A stretch of 64,000 nt of DNA, taken from assembly GCF_010672455.1 (NCBI RefSeq), contig NZ_JAAHGO010000038.1:1-64000 (forward strand), read 5' to 3'. This document shows positions 28,930 to 38,905 of the stretch, in pieces (within the stretch, counting starts at the first letter, position 1; every line of letters begins with the position of its first letter). Source of the DNA: Okeania sp. SIO2C9. Lineage in GTDB: Bacteria; Cyanobacteriota; Cyanobacteriia; Cyanobacteriales; Microcoleaceae. The position numbers were made by a program, and so were the translations under genes. The notes below the pieces were generated by a model. The model searched no databases and was not told where the DNA came from. It saw only the letters and a program-made list of their open reading frames with translations.

Positions 28930-29285
28930 TTGAATCTAGGAAAGTCTTTTCCTAAACTTTTCATCTCAGAAAATGCCCTGTCTAATTGTTTTAAAGTTTG
29001 TTGTAAAACCTGAGCATTTACTGATTTTAATCTAGGATTAGTTTTCTTAGCTATTGTTAAGTTTTTTGCTTGATGATTGTAATTAGGATAAGGGGCATCA
29101 GCAGGAATAATATACTCAGAAATAATTGAACAACTACTAATTGATGATTTTCTCGAATTGAACCAGTCTTTTCCTCCTCTTAAAGCATAGTTATATACAC
29201 TTTTACAGACATCAAAAATGTGATTAATTTCTGCCTTTTGATGCTGAGTTGGTTTCAGCTTGTACTGGTAAGTTAAAGTAATCAA
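28608..29285 (-). pseudogene. tnpB, nonsense-mutated and C-terminally truncated
   Basis: The N-terminus is intact (MITLTYQYKLKPTQHQKAEI, the OrfB helix-turn-helix region) and runs through LKQLDRAFSEM and KNCLGCGRFKLP to RuvC-I (SLGIDAGIESF). A TAA at 28809-28811 interrupts the frame where the duplicated copy has GAA. After RuvC-I the sequence ends in the motif repeated at 28119, so RuvC-II, the zinc ribbon and RuvC-III are absent. An active TnpB is about 400 residues; here about 225 codons remain. Confidence 0.8.
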
Positions 29286-30552
29286 CTTTGTTATTCAACT
29301 TCTAACTAAATACTATTTAATTATCACACAAAATTTGTTTCACGATCGCTCAGTTAATTAGCTGGTTGAAATTCATCTCACCGCTAAGTCTCCAATTATA
29401 GCGGGAGTCCTCTTTCAACATTCTCTGATAGAGTTCGCATATTTGAAGTTAGAAATTATTAATTAAATAGAAGGTTTTCCAGAGGGAAGTTATAGCGTTT
29501 CACTAAAGTCAAAAATCTCAAATCAGAGTGGTATTAATGGAACTTAAAACTTTCATTATACAGTAATTTCAGCTTATTATTTGACTTCATCAGTTACCGA
29601 AAAATTGTGGTTTAAAGCCTCCCCTTTGAAGGGGATAATAAGCGGTCGTTAGCGCAGCTTCCCGTAGGGTGGGATGGCGAGGTCTCCTCACCATATCCAA
29701 TCGACCAAGAGAAGAAAAATTTTTATTATTAGTCAATCTTCTCCTTGAAAAGAAGAGGTAATTATTAATTATTCATTATTAATTATTAATTGTTGAACAA
29801 CTGTTTGTGGCATTTTTTAAGTAAATTAGTAATTAGTACAATTGTAAGCATTCAGCTATTAGCTGTCAGCTATCAGCAATAAGATTCTCTTATATAGGAC
29901 AGTGTTCAAATTAATATAGACTTTAAGGACAAGGAAGGCAACTTTTGTAGTAATGCCATTTCTCTGTAACAATGCGCTTAATAATTCTTACCAAAACCTT
30001 AATTTTACTAATAGCTTTTATCTTTTATTAAGCGCAACTTGATGGAGAATTGGTATAAGACAATTAAATATTGCTTTGATCCTAAACTAAAAGCAATAGC
30101 TGAAGTTCGTAGTTCCTCCGGAGGAGGCTAGCTGATGGCTGACGGCTGAATGCTTACGTATAATTAATTTTTTGACTTAAAAAAATTGAATATTTTAATG
30201 ACATAGGAAAACTTTTTATTTTAGAGATTAAATCTTAAGATACTTATAACTAATGCTTTTACCGAATAATTAAGCTTGAAAGCCTCTACTTTAAAGGAAA
30301 AACAAGAAAAAAATTTCCCTACCGCATCAATCCTCTTCATTTTAGAGAGAGGTAATTATCAATTATTCATTATCAATTATCAATCATTGAAATCTCTTCT
30401 CATATCCTTTATCCTTCAAAATATTATTTATGCACAGCCTTGACAACTACTAGAAAATTAAGCAAATTAGAAGAAAATTGGGAAACTAGCCTGAAAATTG
30501 GCTTGAGAAAATCCACAAAAATTACTGAATTTTTGACTTAAAAAAAAGTAGT
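29286..30552. other. Intergenic desert with R1 repeats
   Basis: About 1.27 kb without a gene. It holds two R1-type repeats (about 29595-29800 with GGCGAGGTCTCCTCACC, and a shorter one at 30262-30388). It also has a stretch shared with the helicase flank (AAAATTGAATATNTTAANGACATAGGAAAAC at 30182-30211 and 25956-25985). Confidence 0.6.
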
Positions 30553-32061
30553 ATGACAATAAGAACTCAAACTCCAAAGATAGTAGTAGTTGGTGCTGGT
30601 TGGGCTGGTTTAGGAGCCACTCACCACCTAGCCGAAAATGGCTATGACGTTACATTACTAGAAGCTAGCCCTTATCCCGGTGGTTTAGTCGCTGGTTGGA
30701 AAACTCCCGGAGGCCGTTCCGTAGAAGTGGGCATACATGGTTTTTGGTATCCATACCATAACATATTTTCTCTTGTCAAGAAATTAAACCTCGCTCCTTT
30801 CACTCCCTGGACTCGTTCAGCTCAATATTCTCCTGCTGGGTTAGAAGTAGAATCACCTATTTTTCAAGATTTACCACCTTTACCAACGCCTCTTGGTACT
30901 TTTATTTATACTCAATTTAAAAGGTTGCCTTTGAGCGATCGCCTTTCTGCTCTCCCACTGCTTTATTCTGTGATAGATTTTGACAATTCGGATGAAGCTT
31001 GGCGAAGATATGACTCAGTAACAGCGAGAGAATTATTCAAACAATATGGCGTGACTAAAAGATTATATGATGATGCTTTTAATGCCATGTTATTAGTTGG
31101 TTTATTTGCTCCGGGAGAACAATGTTCGGCTGCTGCGGCATTGGGAATGTTATATTATTTTATCCTAGCTCACCAACCAGATTTTGATGTAGTTTGGTGT
31201 CGGGGAACTGTAGGAGAAATGATATTTAAACCTTGGGTAGAAAATATCGAAAATCTGGGTGGCAAAGTTATGACAAAACAGCGAGTTACTGACTTAATTG
31301 TTGATGATAATGGCAAAGCAACAAAAGTTGTTTGTGAAGACCAAATATTTGAAGCAGATGCAGTAATTTTTGCTGTTGGTATTAGTGGAATGAAAAAGAT
31401 TATGGCAGGTAGTGAAGCTCTACAAAGTCGTCAAGAATTTAGGAATATTAATAATTTAAGTGGAGTTGATGTATTAGGAACTAGGTTATGGTTTGACCGA
31501 AAAATTCCGATTCCTCGTGCTTCTAATGCTTGTTTTGGATTTGATACAACTACAGGTTGGACGTTTTTTGATTTGAATGCTTTACATGACGAATTTCGCC
31601 ATGAACCAGGAACAGTTGTAGAAGTAGATTTTTATCATGCTAATCAGTTTTTACCTTTGAGCGATGGGGAAATTATTAAAATGGTACAGACATATTTAGC
31701 AACTTGTATTCCAGAATTTATAGAAGCAGAAATTATTGACCAAAGTGTCGTTAGAGTTAGAGAAGCAGTCACTCACTTTTTCCCTGGAAGTTATCAATAT
31801 TTACTCCCTGCTAAAACAAGTTTTGACAATGTATTTATGAGTGGAGATTGGATTGTTAACCGTCACGGTTCATGGTCTCAGGAAAAAGCTTATGTAACAG
31901 GATTAGAAGCAGCTAATTTAGTAATTGATAAGTTTAAATTAGGGCAGAAAACTAATATTATTCCCGTAGAAAAAGATGAAGAGCATATTCAATTTGCCAG
32001 GAAAATTAATAAGTCGGTCAGAGAGATAGGGAAATCAATATTTCCTAATATTTGGTTGTAA
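30553..32061 (+). CDS. FAD-dependent oxidoreductase, phytoene/zeta-carotene desaturase-like
   Basis: A 502-residue flavoprotein. The N-terminal dinucleotide-binding fold is KIVVVGAGWAGLGATHHLAE with acidic EASPYPGG after beta-2. The C-terminal FAD signature is DNVFMSGDWI followed by GSWSQEKAYVTGLEAANLV. The body, including VEVGIHGFWYPYHNIF, is of the plant/cyanobacterial PDS-ZDS amine-oxidase family. The substrate is not certain: it could be a carotenoid desaturase paralogue or another amine-oxidase-like enzyme. It is isolated between repeat-rich regions, with no carotenoid genes next to it. Confidence 0.75.
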   Translation: MTIRTQTPKIVVVGAGWAGLGATHHLAENGYDVTLLEASPYPGGLVAGWKTPGGRSVEVGIHGFWYPYHNIFSLVKKLNLAPFTPWTRSAQYSPAGLEVESPIFQDLPPLPTPLGTFIYTQFKRLPLSDRLSALPLLYSVIDFDNSDEAWRRYDSVTARELFKQYGVTKRLYDDAFNAMLLVGLFAPGEQCSAAAALGMLYYFILAHQPDFDVVWCRGTVGEMIFKPWVENIENLGGKVMTKQRVTDLIVDDNGKATKVVCEDQIFEADAVIFAVGISGMKKIMAGSEALQSRQEFRNINNLSGVDVLGTRLWFDRKIPIPRASNACFGFDTTTGWTFFDLNALHDEFRHEPGTVVEVDFYHANQFLPLSDGEIIKMVQTYLATCIPEFIEAEIIDQSVVRVREAVTHFFPGSYQYLLPAKTSFDNVFMSGDWIVNRHGSWSQEKAYVTGLEAANLVIDKFKLGQKTNIIPVEKDEEHIQFARKINKSVREIGKSIFPNIWL

Positions 32062-32314
32062 TATAGCACTGTCATATTCTCTACTATATTAGACATATGG
32101 TGAAAAAGATATAGACTTTTTATCAAATCATTAATAAACAGGGAAAAAGGAATATTTTTTGATAAAAAAAAACACTGAAAATGATTTTGTGAGTGACTTT
32201 TACAAATCTAGTTTATAGTAGATCAAGGGTAAGTTTATTTTCTGGAGATGTCTATTTATAGCAGTCGAAGGAAAGGGGACGGACAGAGCAAAAGCTGAAA
32301 ACCCAGACAAAGCA

Positions 32315-32500
32315 ACATAGCAATGTGCGCTGGCATATTTACAAATGGCAGGAGATGTCCAATAGCTAAAAGTCTTATATTATCAGCTTTTTCTTCCCCC
32401 TATTGCCTCTCTTGGTCAGCATTCCGCAAGCGAGCTGGCGTTGTCGCGGGGTCTGACCGCTGTTGCCTTCCGGAGCTGTTGCCTGTGCGCAGCGCTATAT
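32315..32500. repeat. Dispersed repeat shared with 58975-59106
   Basis: This segment (CAATGTGCGCTGGCATATTT, TAGCTAAAAGTCTTATATTA, CCCCCTATTGCC, GCGCAGCGCTATA) is the reverse complement, with small gaps, of 58982-59100. The copy here has an extra GC-rich insertion (about 32418-32470). Neither copy encodes a recognisable protein. Confidence 0.7.
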
Positions 32501-32518
32501 TTTTCCCTCTTCCCTCTT

Positions 32519-32727
32519 ACCGAATTATTAATTATTAATAATTAGTAATTAAATAATTCGCGCCTTGAAGCCTCCCCTTGGATAGGGGAAAAAAGCGGTC
32601 GAGGGATGGCGAGGTCTCCTCGCCATATCCAATCGACCAAGAGAAGAAATAATATTTCCTTATATTCAATCCTCTCGCTTAAAACCCGAGGTAATTATCA
32701 ATTATCCATTATCAATTATCAATTAAT
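32519..32727. repeat. R1 dispersed repeat, near-complete copy
   Basis: Clear full-length example of R1: AATTATTAATTATTAATAATT flank, GCGCCTTGAAGCCTCCCCTT, AGCGGTCGAGGGATGG, the hairpin GGCGAGGTCTCCTCGCC, ATATCCAATCGACCAAGAG, and GAGGTAATTATCAATTATCC. Confidence 0.75.
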
Positions 32728-32920
32728 GAATTCTTCCTTCTTCCCTCTGCTAAAAGCAATATTTTTCCCTCCTCCCTCTTTCTTCTTCCCTTCCCTCTTA
32801 TACCAATTCCCAAAAGTAATGCTATACTTAGGTAACACTTCAGTTATTAAGTAATTAACATAGGTAGAATAACTTTTTTGTTAATTTGAGCAAATTTAAT
32901 GTTAATTATTATTATGTTTA

Positions 32921-33178
32921 CCGAATAATTAATAATTAAATAATTCTGGTTTAAAGCCTCCCCTTTTAAGGGTAAAAAGCGGTCGAGGGATGGCGAGGTC
33001 CCCTCGCCATATCCAATCGACCAAGACAGCGGTCAATCTTCGCAGCTTCCCCGTTGGGTGGGATGGCGAGGTCTCGGAGCTGTCCGACCATGGACCAAGA
33101 AAAGAAATAATATCTCCTGATATTCAATTCCGTAGCGGTTAAAACCCGAGGTAATTATCAATTATCCATTATCAATTA
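32921..33178. repeat. R1 dispersed repeat with internal duplication
   Basis: R1 again. The block from AGCGGTC to GACCAAGA occurs twice within the copy (about 32978-33025 and 33026-33100, the second with altered hairpin arms). It lies directly before the IS1380 relic. Confidence 0.7.
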
Positions 33179-33180
33179 AT

Positions 33181-33845
33181 GAACTCATATCCTGGAATTG
33201 TGTTCATGGCTGAGTTAGACAAAAAGCTAAAAATTACTGAGAGGTTGGCTAAATGTTTTCCAGACTATAGAAATTTATCTGATGTAGATTATTCAGTTAA
33301 TCAATGAGTCGCTCAAAGAATTTATGGACTTATCTTAGGGTATGAAGATGTTAATGACCACGACAAATTCTGATCTTTTTGTGATGTTTTGATGCCAGCT
33401 TTTCCCCATCATTGTTTATAGCGGTTTTCACTCATGTTGACTACAAAACTTCTGCCCTCTGCCTTTTGCCTTTAGAGGATATCTGAAAAGTTGTTTAATA
33501 CTGAATTTTGCCCCCCTAGCCCCCAATTCTGGGGGGAACAAGAATCCATTAGCGGGTAAAAGTCCCCCAATGGGTGGGGGATGCGCGGGGGCGCGTGATG
33601 TAGCAAATGAGACTTTTCAGACAACTTCTTAAACCAAAATCTCTGTACTCTATGAAACATGAAAACTGCTATAAGTAAAACTTCTTTTGCCAAGGCTACA
33701 GTAGGAACAATTCGTCTTAATTTCCTGAAGTTAGGAGCCAGGATTACTGGGGTCTGTCAGAGGAATTTTAATCGCTATTGCTAGTTCTTGTCCCTCTCAA
33801 GATATTTTGGCCATAGCTTACTCTAGGATTCAAGGGATTCAAGAT
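33181..33845 (+). pseudogene. IS1380-family transposase relic, split and decayed
   Basis: The 5' part (33181-33405) reads AELDKKLKITERLAKCFPDY, then VAQRIYGLILGYEDVNDHDK, the N-terminal signature of IS1380 transposases, but with two in-frame TGA codons. The 3' part (about 33674-33845) reads KATVGTIRLNFLKLGARITG and, after a frameshift, ILIAIASSCPSQDILAIAYS, which matches the C-terminal end. The central DDE domain is deleted and replaced by a MITE (33417-33673). It is not functional. Confidence 0.7.
33417..33673. mobile_element. 257-bp MITE-like insertion inside the IS1380 relic
   Basis: TATAGCGGTTTTCA (33417-33430) is inverted with one mismatch at 33660-33673 (TGAAAACTGCTATA). The interior carries two G/C-rich hairpins built on CCCCC..GGGGG (about 33511-33535 and 33563-33595). 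No coding capacity. The only possible target duplication is TA. Confidence 0.6.
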
Positions 33846-34467
33846 ACAAGTTAAGGTTTTTGTCCTTGCTTGATCACTAAATAATTCTGGAAATGACTAA
33901 TAATAAATATAGTCTATTTGGTAGTCCTGTATAGTAATGGTGAATGGTGGCTGAAATGCTTGCTATACCGTTACCGAAAAAATTACAATGCACCACTACC
34001 GTCTATTTGAGGGTGCAAAGTTTTGTGAATCAACTCAATTCAATCAGAGAATTTATCAAGTTTTTGAGGATTTTTCTGCAATTATAGCCTCAGAACTTTC
34101 AAAATTTCTCTTGTTGGGAAAAACCACAAGTTTCAATTTGTTAATCGGGTTCTTAAATCAGTTTGTGAGAAATACGGGTATAGATATAGTGCTTTGTGCG
34201 TTACGCTACCGCTAACACACCCTACTGGACCGACACACCTTAAATGGTGCATTAGATGGGGAGTGTGGGGAGGGTGGGAAGCGTGGGAAGGGTGGGGAGA
34301 AAAAGACACCTAGAAATAAAAATAAGAGTGCACAGTTTTAGCTGTGTCAGTCTACTACCAATAGCTGAATTATTTCTCCCTGTTCCCTGTTCCCTGTTCC
34401 CTCTTTTCTAGAGATGTCTAATATATTGAAATATATTGAGAAAGGCAAACCACAGAAAAAATCAAGA
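33846..34467. other. Intergenic region before the M16 gene
   Basis: No gene is supported. A 75-codon open frame at 33988-34215 has no recognisable motif. GGGAAGGGTGGGG-type simple sequence lies at 34258-34302, and CCCTGTTCCCTGTTCCCT at about 34379-34402. Confidence 0.4.
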
Positions 34468-35766
34468 ATGACCTCAACCCTAGTCCAACCAACCCTCGAA
34501 TCTCTCAACGCCCCTACTATCCACCAACTACCAAATGGACTTACTATCATTGCCGAACACCTACCAGTTGAAGCAGTTAATCTTAATATTTGGCTAAACG
34601 TTGGCTCTGCCATTGAATCTGAACCAATCAATGGCATGGCCCATTTTCTCGAGCATATAATTTTCAAAGGTACTCCCAAACTCCCTGGTGGTGAATTTGA
34701 ACGCTTAGTGGAACAACAAGGTGCCGTAATGAACGCCGCTACTAGCCAAGACTACACCCACTTTTACATTACCACTGCTCCTAAAGACTTCGTAAAATTA
34801 GCACCTTTGCAGTGGGAAGTACTCCTCAATGCCAGTATTGCTGATGACCCTTTTGAAAGAGAGCGGTCTGTTGTACTAGAAGAAATTCGGCGCTCAAATG
34901 ATAACCTTAACCGTCGTTGTTACCGAAAAGCGATTGAAACCGCCTTTGAAAAATTACCCTATCGTCGTCCGGTATTAGGTCCTGCTGAAGTTGTTTCTCA
35001 ACTGCAACCCCAACAAATGCGCGACTTTCATCAAACCTGGTATCAACCTACTTCCATGACTGCCACTGTAGTCGGAAATTTACCAGTAGAAGAATTAATT
35101 GATATCGTTGCCAACTCATTTACCGAAGCTGAAAACAGCCAAAATATTCCAGAAATACCTCCACTACCACCTACAAATAATTTAACCCCAGAAGCACCTT
35201 TTACAAAAATAGTTCGCCATGAAGTAGTTGATGAAGCTCTTCAGCAAGCAAGGTTAATGATGCTTTGGCGAGTACCTGGGTTAACTCAATTACATGAAAC
35301 TTATACCTTGGATGTGTTGGCAACTATTTTGAGTCGGGGGAAAACATCTCGCCTGGTGCGTGACTTACGGGAAGAGCGAGGTTTAGTTTATTCTATTGGA
35401 GTGAGTAATATGAGTCATCGTCATCAAGGCGTTTTCTATATATCTGCTAGGTTGCCAGAAGAAAATTTAGCTGAAGTAGAAGCAGCGATCGCTCACCACA
35501 TACATACTATCCAACAAGAGTCGGTGACAGAAACAGAAATTCAACGCATTCGGACATTGGTTGCCAATAGGTTTGTTTTTGCCAACGAGACACCAAGTGA
35601 TCGAGCTAATTTATATGGTTACTATCACTCAATAGTGGGAGACTTAGCATCTGCGCTCAATTATCCTCAGAATATTCAGGCACTTGACTCGTCAGATATT
35701 CAACAGGCGGCATCAAAATATTTGTCTGTTGATGCTTATGGAGTAGTAGCGTTTCGACCTAAGTAG
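34468..35766 (+). CDS. M16 family zinc peptidase
   Basis: A 432-residue peptidase from the ATG at 34468 (MTSTLVQPTLESLNAPT); an ATG 54 bp upstream is also in frame, but its product would add an atypical Lys-rich start. The inverted zinc motif HFLEH in GMAHFLEHIIFKGT, and the distal Glu region RSVVLEEIRR, make it catalytically complete. The C-terminal half carries the substrate-binding RRPVLGPAEVV and SRLVRDLREERGLVYSI blocks. Bacterial M16B peptidases often come as tandem catalytic and non-catalytic subunits; here only one gene is present. It is probably periplasmic or cytosolic, degrading peptides. Confidence 0.85.
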   Translation: MTSTLVQPTLESLNAPTIHQLPNGLTIIAEHLPVEAVNLNIWLNVGSAIESEPINGMAHFLEHIIFKGTPKLPGGEFERLVEQQGAVMNAATSQDYTHFYITTAPKDFVKLAPLQWEVLLNASIADDPFERERSVVLEEIRRSNDNLNRRCYRKAIETAFEKLPYRRPVLGPAEVVSQLQPQQMRDFHQTWYQPTSMTATVVGNLPVEELIDIVANSFTEAENSQNIPEIPPLPPTNNLTPEAPFTKIVRHEVVDEALQQARLMMLWRVPGLTQLHETYTLDVLATILSRGKTSRLVRDLREERGLVYSIGVSNMSHRHQGVFYISARLPEENLAEVEAAIAHHIHTIQQESVTETEIQRIRTLVANRFVFANETPSDRANLYGYYHSIVGDLASALNYPQNIQALDSSDIQQAASKYLSVDAYGVVAFRPK

Positions 35767-35791
35767 GTTTCAACAATTAATAATTAATAAT

Positions 35792-36000
35792 GGCTTTATT
35801 GCACAAAAGACGATCTGGTAAGCTATTTTTTTGCTAGTCCCTTACTCAAGCGATCGCTGAGTTTCGGGAGATTGATGTTTGATTTATCTATTGTCCAATA
35901 GTTATGTTGAGTTTAGATACAGTCACAGTCAAGCGATCGCTGAGTTTCGGGAGATTGATGTTTGATTTATCTATTGTCTAATAGTTACATAAGTTATCTG
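35792..36000. mobile_element. Truncated relative of the 12.5-kb MITE
   Basis: The left end GGCTTTATTGCACAAAAG matches the ends of the element at 12517. It is followed by two direct units of 83 bp (35847 and 35930). Each contains CAAGCGATCGCTGAGTTTCG and GATGTTTGATTTATCTATTG then TCCAATAGTTA, the same palindromic core as the 72-bp array. No right end is seen. Confidence 0.6.
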
Positions 36001-36118
36001 GCTCAATAAAAATCATAATTTTTTGGACAATTTTTATTTTTTCTATTTAAATTTGCATAAATTCTCGGAGAGGGGGTGAAACAATATCAGGTAATAAATT
36101 TTCTCAGGAGATTTCATC

Positions 36119-37264
36119 ATGTTAAAAAAACTTTCCATCGCTGCTGCTAGTGTAACAATCGCTACTTTAACTGCTGTTTATAGTGCTAGTGCTGCTACTT
36201 TTTCAGGTTCAATTGAGTCTGATAGTACTCTTCAACGTAGCACTATCGATCAATGGTATTTTGATGTTGAACAAGCAGGAAATGTTTCTATTGCTGCAAC
36301 TGCCACCAGTGGAAGTCTTGATACATATATTCGTCTCTACAGTGATGATGGTTCACTTGATTTAAGCGATCAAATTACATTCAATGATGATGGTAGGCCA
36401 GGTTTAAATTCTTTTTTGACACAATTCCTTAATCTAGGCAATTATGTTGTCAGCATAGGAGATTTTTTCCTTGAAGCTGATGCTTTTGGCCCGACTCAGT
36501 TTGATGGCTTTTTTCCAGGGTTTGGAGATTACATATTGGAAATAAGCGGTGCTACTACAGTTACAAGGGTATTAGAAGGAAATTTAAATGAAACATTTAC
36601 AGAAACTTCCTTTACAGACACTTCCTTTGAGCAAGCAATTGTCAATGGTAGTTTTGAAGAAGGTTTCACTGGCTGGAGTACAATTGGAGACACCAGGATA
36701 GAGGATATTAGTTTTGGTACAACACCTTCAGATGGTAATTTTAATGCGTTAATGACAAATGGTTTTGGTGCTGTCTCTGATTTTGCGATTGAAAGTTTCT
36801 TAGGGTTAACTCCAGGAACTCTGGACTTATCATTAAATATTGATGCTACTGAAGGTTCTGCTATCAAGCAAACTTTTTTTGCCAAGGCTGGAGATATTCT
36901 AACATTCGATTTTAATTTTTTGACAGATGAATTTACACCTGATTTCTTCTTCAACGACTCTTCTTTTATATCTCTTTCAAATTTAGATGTATTAGCTGAT
37001 ACTAACTCCTCTTTTATGTTTAATCTATTCTCCTTTTTTGAAGAAACAGGATATCAAAGTTTTTCTCATACTTTTTCTGAGAGTGGAACTTATACTTTAG
37101 GATTTGGGGTTGTAGATGCAGTAGATACTATTGTTGATTCTGGTCTTTTAATTGATAATGTTGAGCTTACTTCTGTTCCAGAACCAGGTTTAATTTTTGG
37201 CTTAAGTTTAATTGGCGCTTTAGGTGCTACTTCCCTCAAACGTAAGCAAAAAGAGGAAAAGTAG
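36119..37264 (+). CDS. PEP-CTERM exported protein with PPC-like domain
   Basis: A 381-residue exported protein. A signal peptide (LKKLSIAAASVTIATLTAVY, cleavage near ASAA) is preceded by AGGAG 9 bp before the ATG. Residues ~25-140 resemble pre-peptidase C-terminal (DVUA0089-type) domains: DQWYFDVEQAGNVSIAATAT, SLDTYIRLYSDDGSL. Residues 170-340 form a second beta-rich domain with NGSFEEGFTGWSTIGD, a carbohydrate-binding-like opening. The C-terminus has the canonical tag VPEPG, a hydrophobic stretch and a KRKQKEEK tail. It is probably surface or sheath associated. The gene is monocistronic. Confidence 0.8.
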   Translation: MLKKLSIAAASVTIATLTAVYSASAATFSGSIESDSTLQRSTIDQWYFDVEQAGNVSIAATATSGSLDTYIRLYSDDGSLDLSDQITFNDDGRPGLNSFLTQFLNLGNYVVSIGDFFLEADAFGPTQFDGFFPGFGDYILEISGATTVTRVLEGNLNETFTETSFTDTSFEQAIVNGSFEEGFTGWSTIGDTRIEDISFGTTPSDGNFNALMTNGFGAVSDFAIESFLGLTPGTLDLSLNIDATEGSAIKQTFFAKAGDILTFDFNFLTDEFTPDFFFNDSSFISLSNLDVLADTNSSFMFNLFSFFEETGYQSFSHTFSESGTYTLGFGVVDAVDTIVDSGLLIDNVELTSVPEPGLIFGLSLIGALGATSLKRKQKEEK

Positions 37265-37395
37265 GTTCACAGGTCTAATTTCTGGCAAACCTACGTCAAT
37301 TTTAAAACCTAACTCAATTATAGCTTCAAATATTTGATTGTCAAAAAATACGCGTAAAAAAAGCTGAGGGAGCATCTATTGACTTTCTTTTTTTA

Positions 37396-37733
37396 CCGAA
37401 TAATTAATAATTAAATAATTAAATAATTAAACAATTCGGCTAATTCCGCCTCCCCTTTCAAGAGGAAAAAAGCGGTCAAGGGATGGCTCCGAAACCTGCG
37501 CCATATCCAATCGACCAAGAGAATAAATTTTTTCCTTATTTGTCATATCATGTCCGGTTGAATAATTAGACTTTGGTGGAAGGAAGGCAGCTATGCTGGA
37601 GGCAGGAGGCAGAAGCTTTTCTACAATTGTCACCTTGATTTTATACACAAACGATGCTACCGGACATGATATCAATCCTCTCCCTAAAAGGGAGAGGTAA
37701 TTATCAATTATCCATTATCAATTATCCATTAAT
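37396..37733. repeat. R1 dispersed repeat interrupted by MITE copy C
   Basis: R1 with altered hairpin (GGCTCCGAAACCTGCGCC). The MITE at 37546-37671 sits within the TTTGTCAATCCTCT part, which is intact in the R1 copy at 60826-60839. That copy gives the likely empty site. Confidence 0.75.
37546..37671. mobile_element. MITE family TATCATGTCCGG, copy C (126 bp)
   Basis: Same 12-bp inverted ends as copies A and B. Flanked by TCA on both sides (37543-37545 and 37672-37674), consistent with a 3-bp duplication of the TCA in TTTGTCAATCC. The interior differs from A and B apart from GTTGAAT next to the left end. Confidence 0.85.
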
Positions 37734-37978
37734 GAACTATGTAGGCTAAAAATATTAGCTAATTGTTGAAAGCGATCGCTTTGTTCTTCCCAGAAGGCGA
37801 TCACTCCACCAATAACCCATCCTTTACTAACCTAACTTTCGGAACTCGCCACTACATCTATAGAACCCATTTGAGATCTATATAATTATGGTAGTCAAGT
37901 CTTTTCGCGCATCAATTTTGAGGAAAAATCATATGAAGAAGTATTGAATTTTTTGTATGATCACGAACCCACATCTTC

Positions 37979-38013
<35 letters not shown>

Positions 38014-38154
38014 GCTAAAAAAACCTGATATTTATGAAGATACCAAATGGGTTCTATACGACTAAAGTCGTTACTACGAACGAGCGGTCTTTGACACTAA
38101 AGCCTCAGGTATGATCAAATCTAATCCTTACTCAAACATACCCAAACCAACCTA

Positions 38155-38331
38155 ATGACAACAACCAAACTTGGAGAAGAAGATCAAATAGTCATTCCCC
38201 CAGAAGTATGCAATACTCTAAAATGGCAACCAGGCGATCGCCTCAAACTAAAACAGGTTAAGCAACACCTGTATTTTTTTCGATGCAGGCTATTAGTTTT
38301 TCGGCTAAAACCCCAACGTTCGGCTCAGTGA
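38155..38331 (+). CDS. AbrB/SpoVT-type DNA-binding protein fragment
   Basis: A 58-codon frame reads MTTTKLGEEDQIVIPPEV, then LKWQPGDRLKLKQ, the swapped-hairpin AbrB fold used by transition regulators and antitoxins. The last ~20 codons run antisense through the 3' end of the thioesterase frame and are probably not native. The biosynthetic operon may therefore have cut the gene at about 38265. No toxin gene is next to it. Confidence 0.5.
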   Translation: MTTTKLGEEDQIVIPPEVCNTLKWQPGDRLKLKQVKQHLYFFRCRLLVFRLKPQRSAQ

Positions 38332-38905
38332 TCATTGATACATGATCTCCTGGAATCTCATAAATATCGACGGGTTTAGTAGAAAATGAACTCCATCCTA
38401 AATCTAGCTCACTCATACTTTGAGGGTAAAAAGATGGTTCCAAAATATCATTACCAGTTAGACATTTAGATACCAAAGTAGCAAGTTTCGTTGAGTCTGA
38501 ATAAAATTTGTGATTTTCTCTATTGATTCTATTTTTAGAGCAAAACAGAGTAACTTGAACGGGATAAATTTCCTCTGGAAAATAAAAACAGGTAAAATGT
38601 GCCTTCATAACACGAATATAACCACGGAGTTGCTTAATTCCATATCCAGGAGGGAAAATATGCATTTTTTGCAGGCGATCGTAAACGTAGTTAAACTGTT
38701 CATCTGGAGTCAGTGGTTCCAGTGCTTTATAGTATGCTTCTGCGTCTTCCCCGACTAGATTCTTCTTCAGGAACAAACCTAGTAAAATAGAAATCATAGT
38801 TAGCCATAGAGCGTTGTTACTGTCTTCAAAAAGATTTGCTTGACTCTTGTCATCCAATGGTGCAAGAGTATCTATAATTGCTAATAGAGCTACTTCTTGA
38901 CCCTG
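38258..38905 (-). pseudogene. Thioesterase domain, C-terminal half in shifted frame
   Basis: The frame continues the thioesterase of the upstream NRPS gene. Read from the shift, it gives QGQEVALLAIIDTLAPLDDK, then a helical lid, and ends with the GDHVSMI segment that carries the catalytic His. The Asp of AIIDT and this His complete the Ser (GHSFGG) of the preceding frame. The two frames are separated by one base at an A8 run (T8 on the plus strand, 38906-38913). This could be an inactivating mutation, a sequencing error, or slippage. The first ATG in this frame (38857) is not a natural start. Confidence 0.8.

Noticed and set aside
32323-32854. Two plus-strand open frames after the FAD oxidoreductase
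   Set aside because: They lie inside dispersed repeats (the 59-kb relative and R1), so the open frames are incidental.
33988-34215. 75-codon open frame beginning MHHYRLFEGAKF
   Set aside because: No recognisable motif, no ribosome-binding site of note, and it ends in dispersed-repeat-like sequence (GCGTTACGCTACCGCTAA). Not enough support for a gene.
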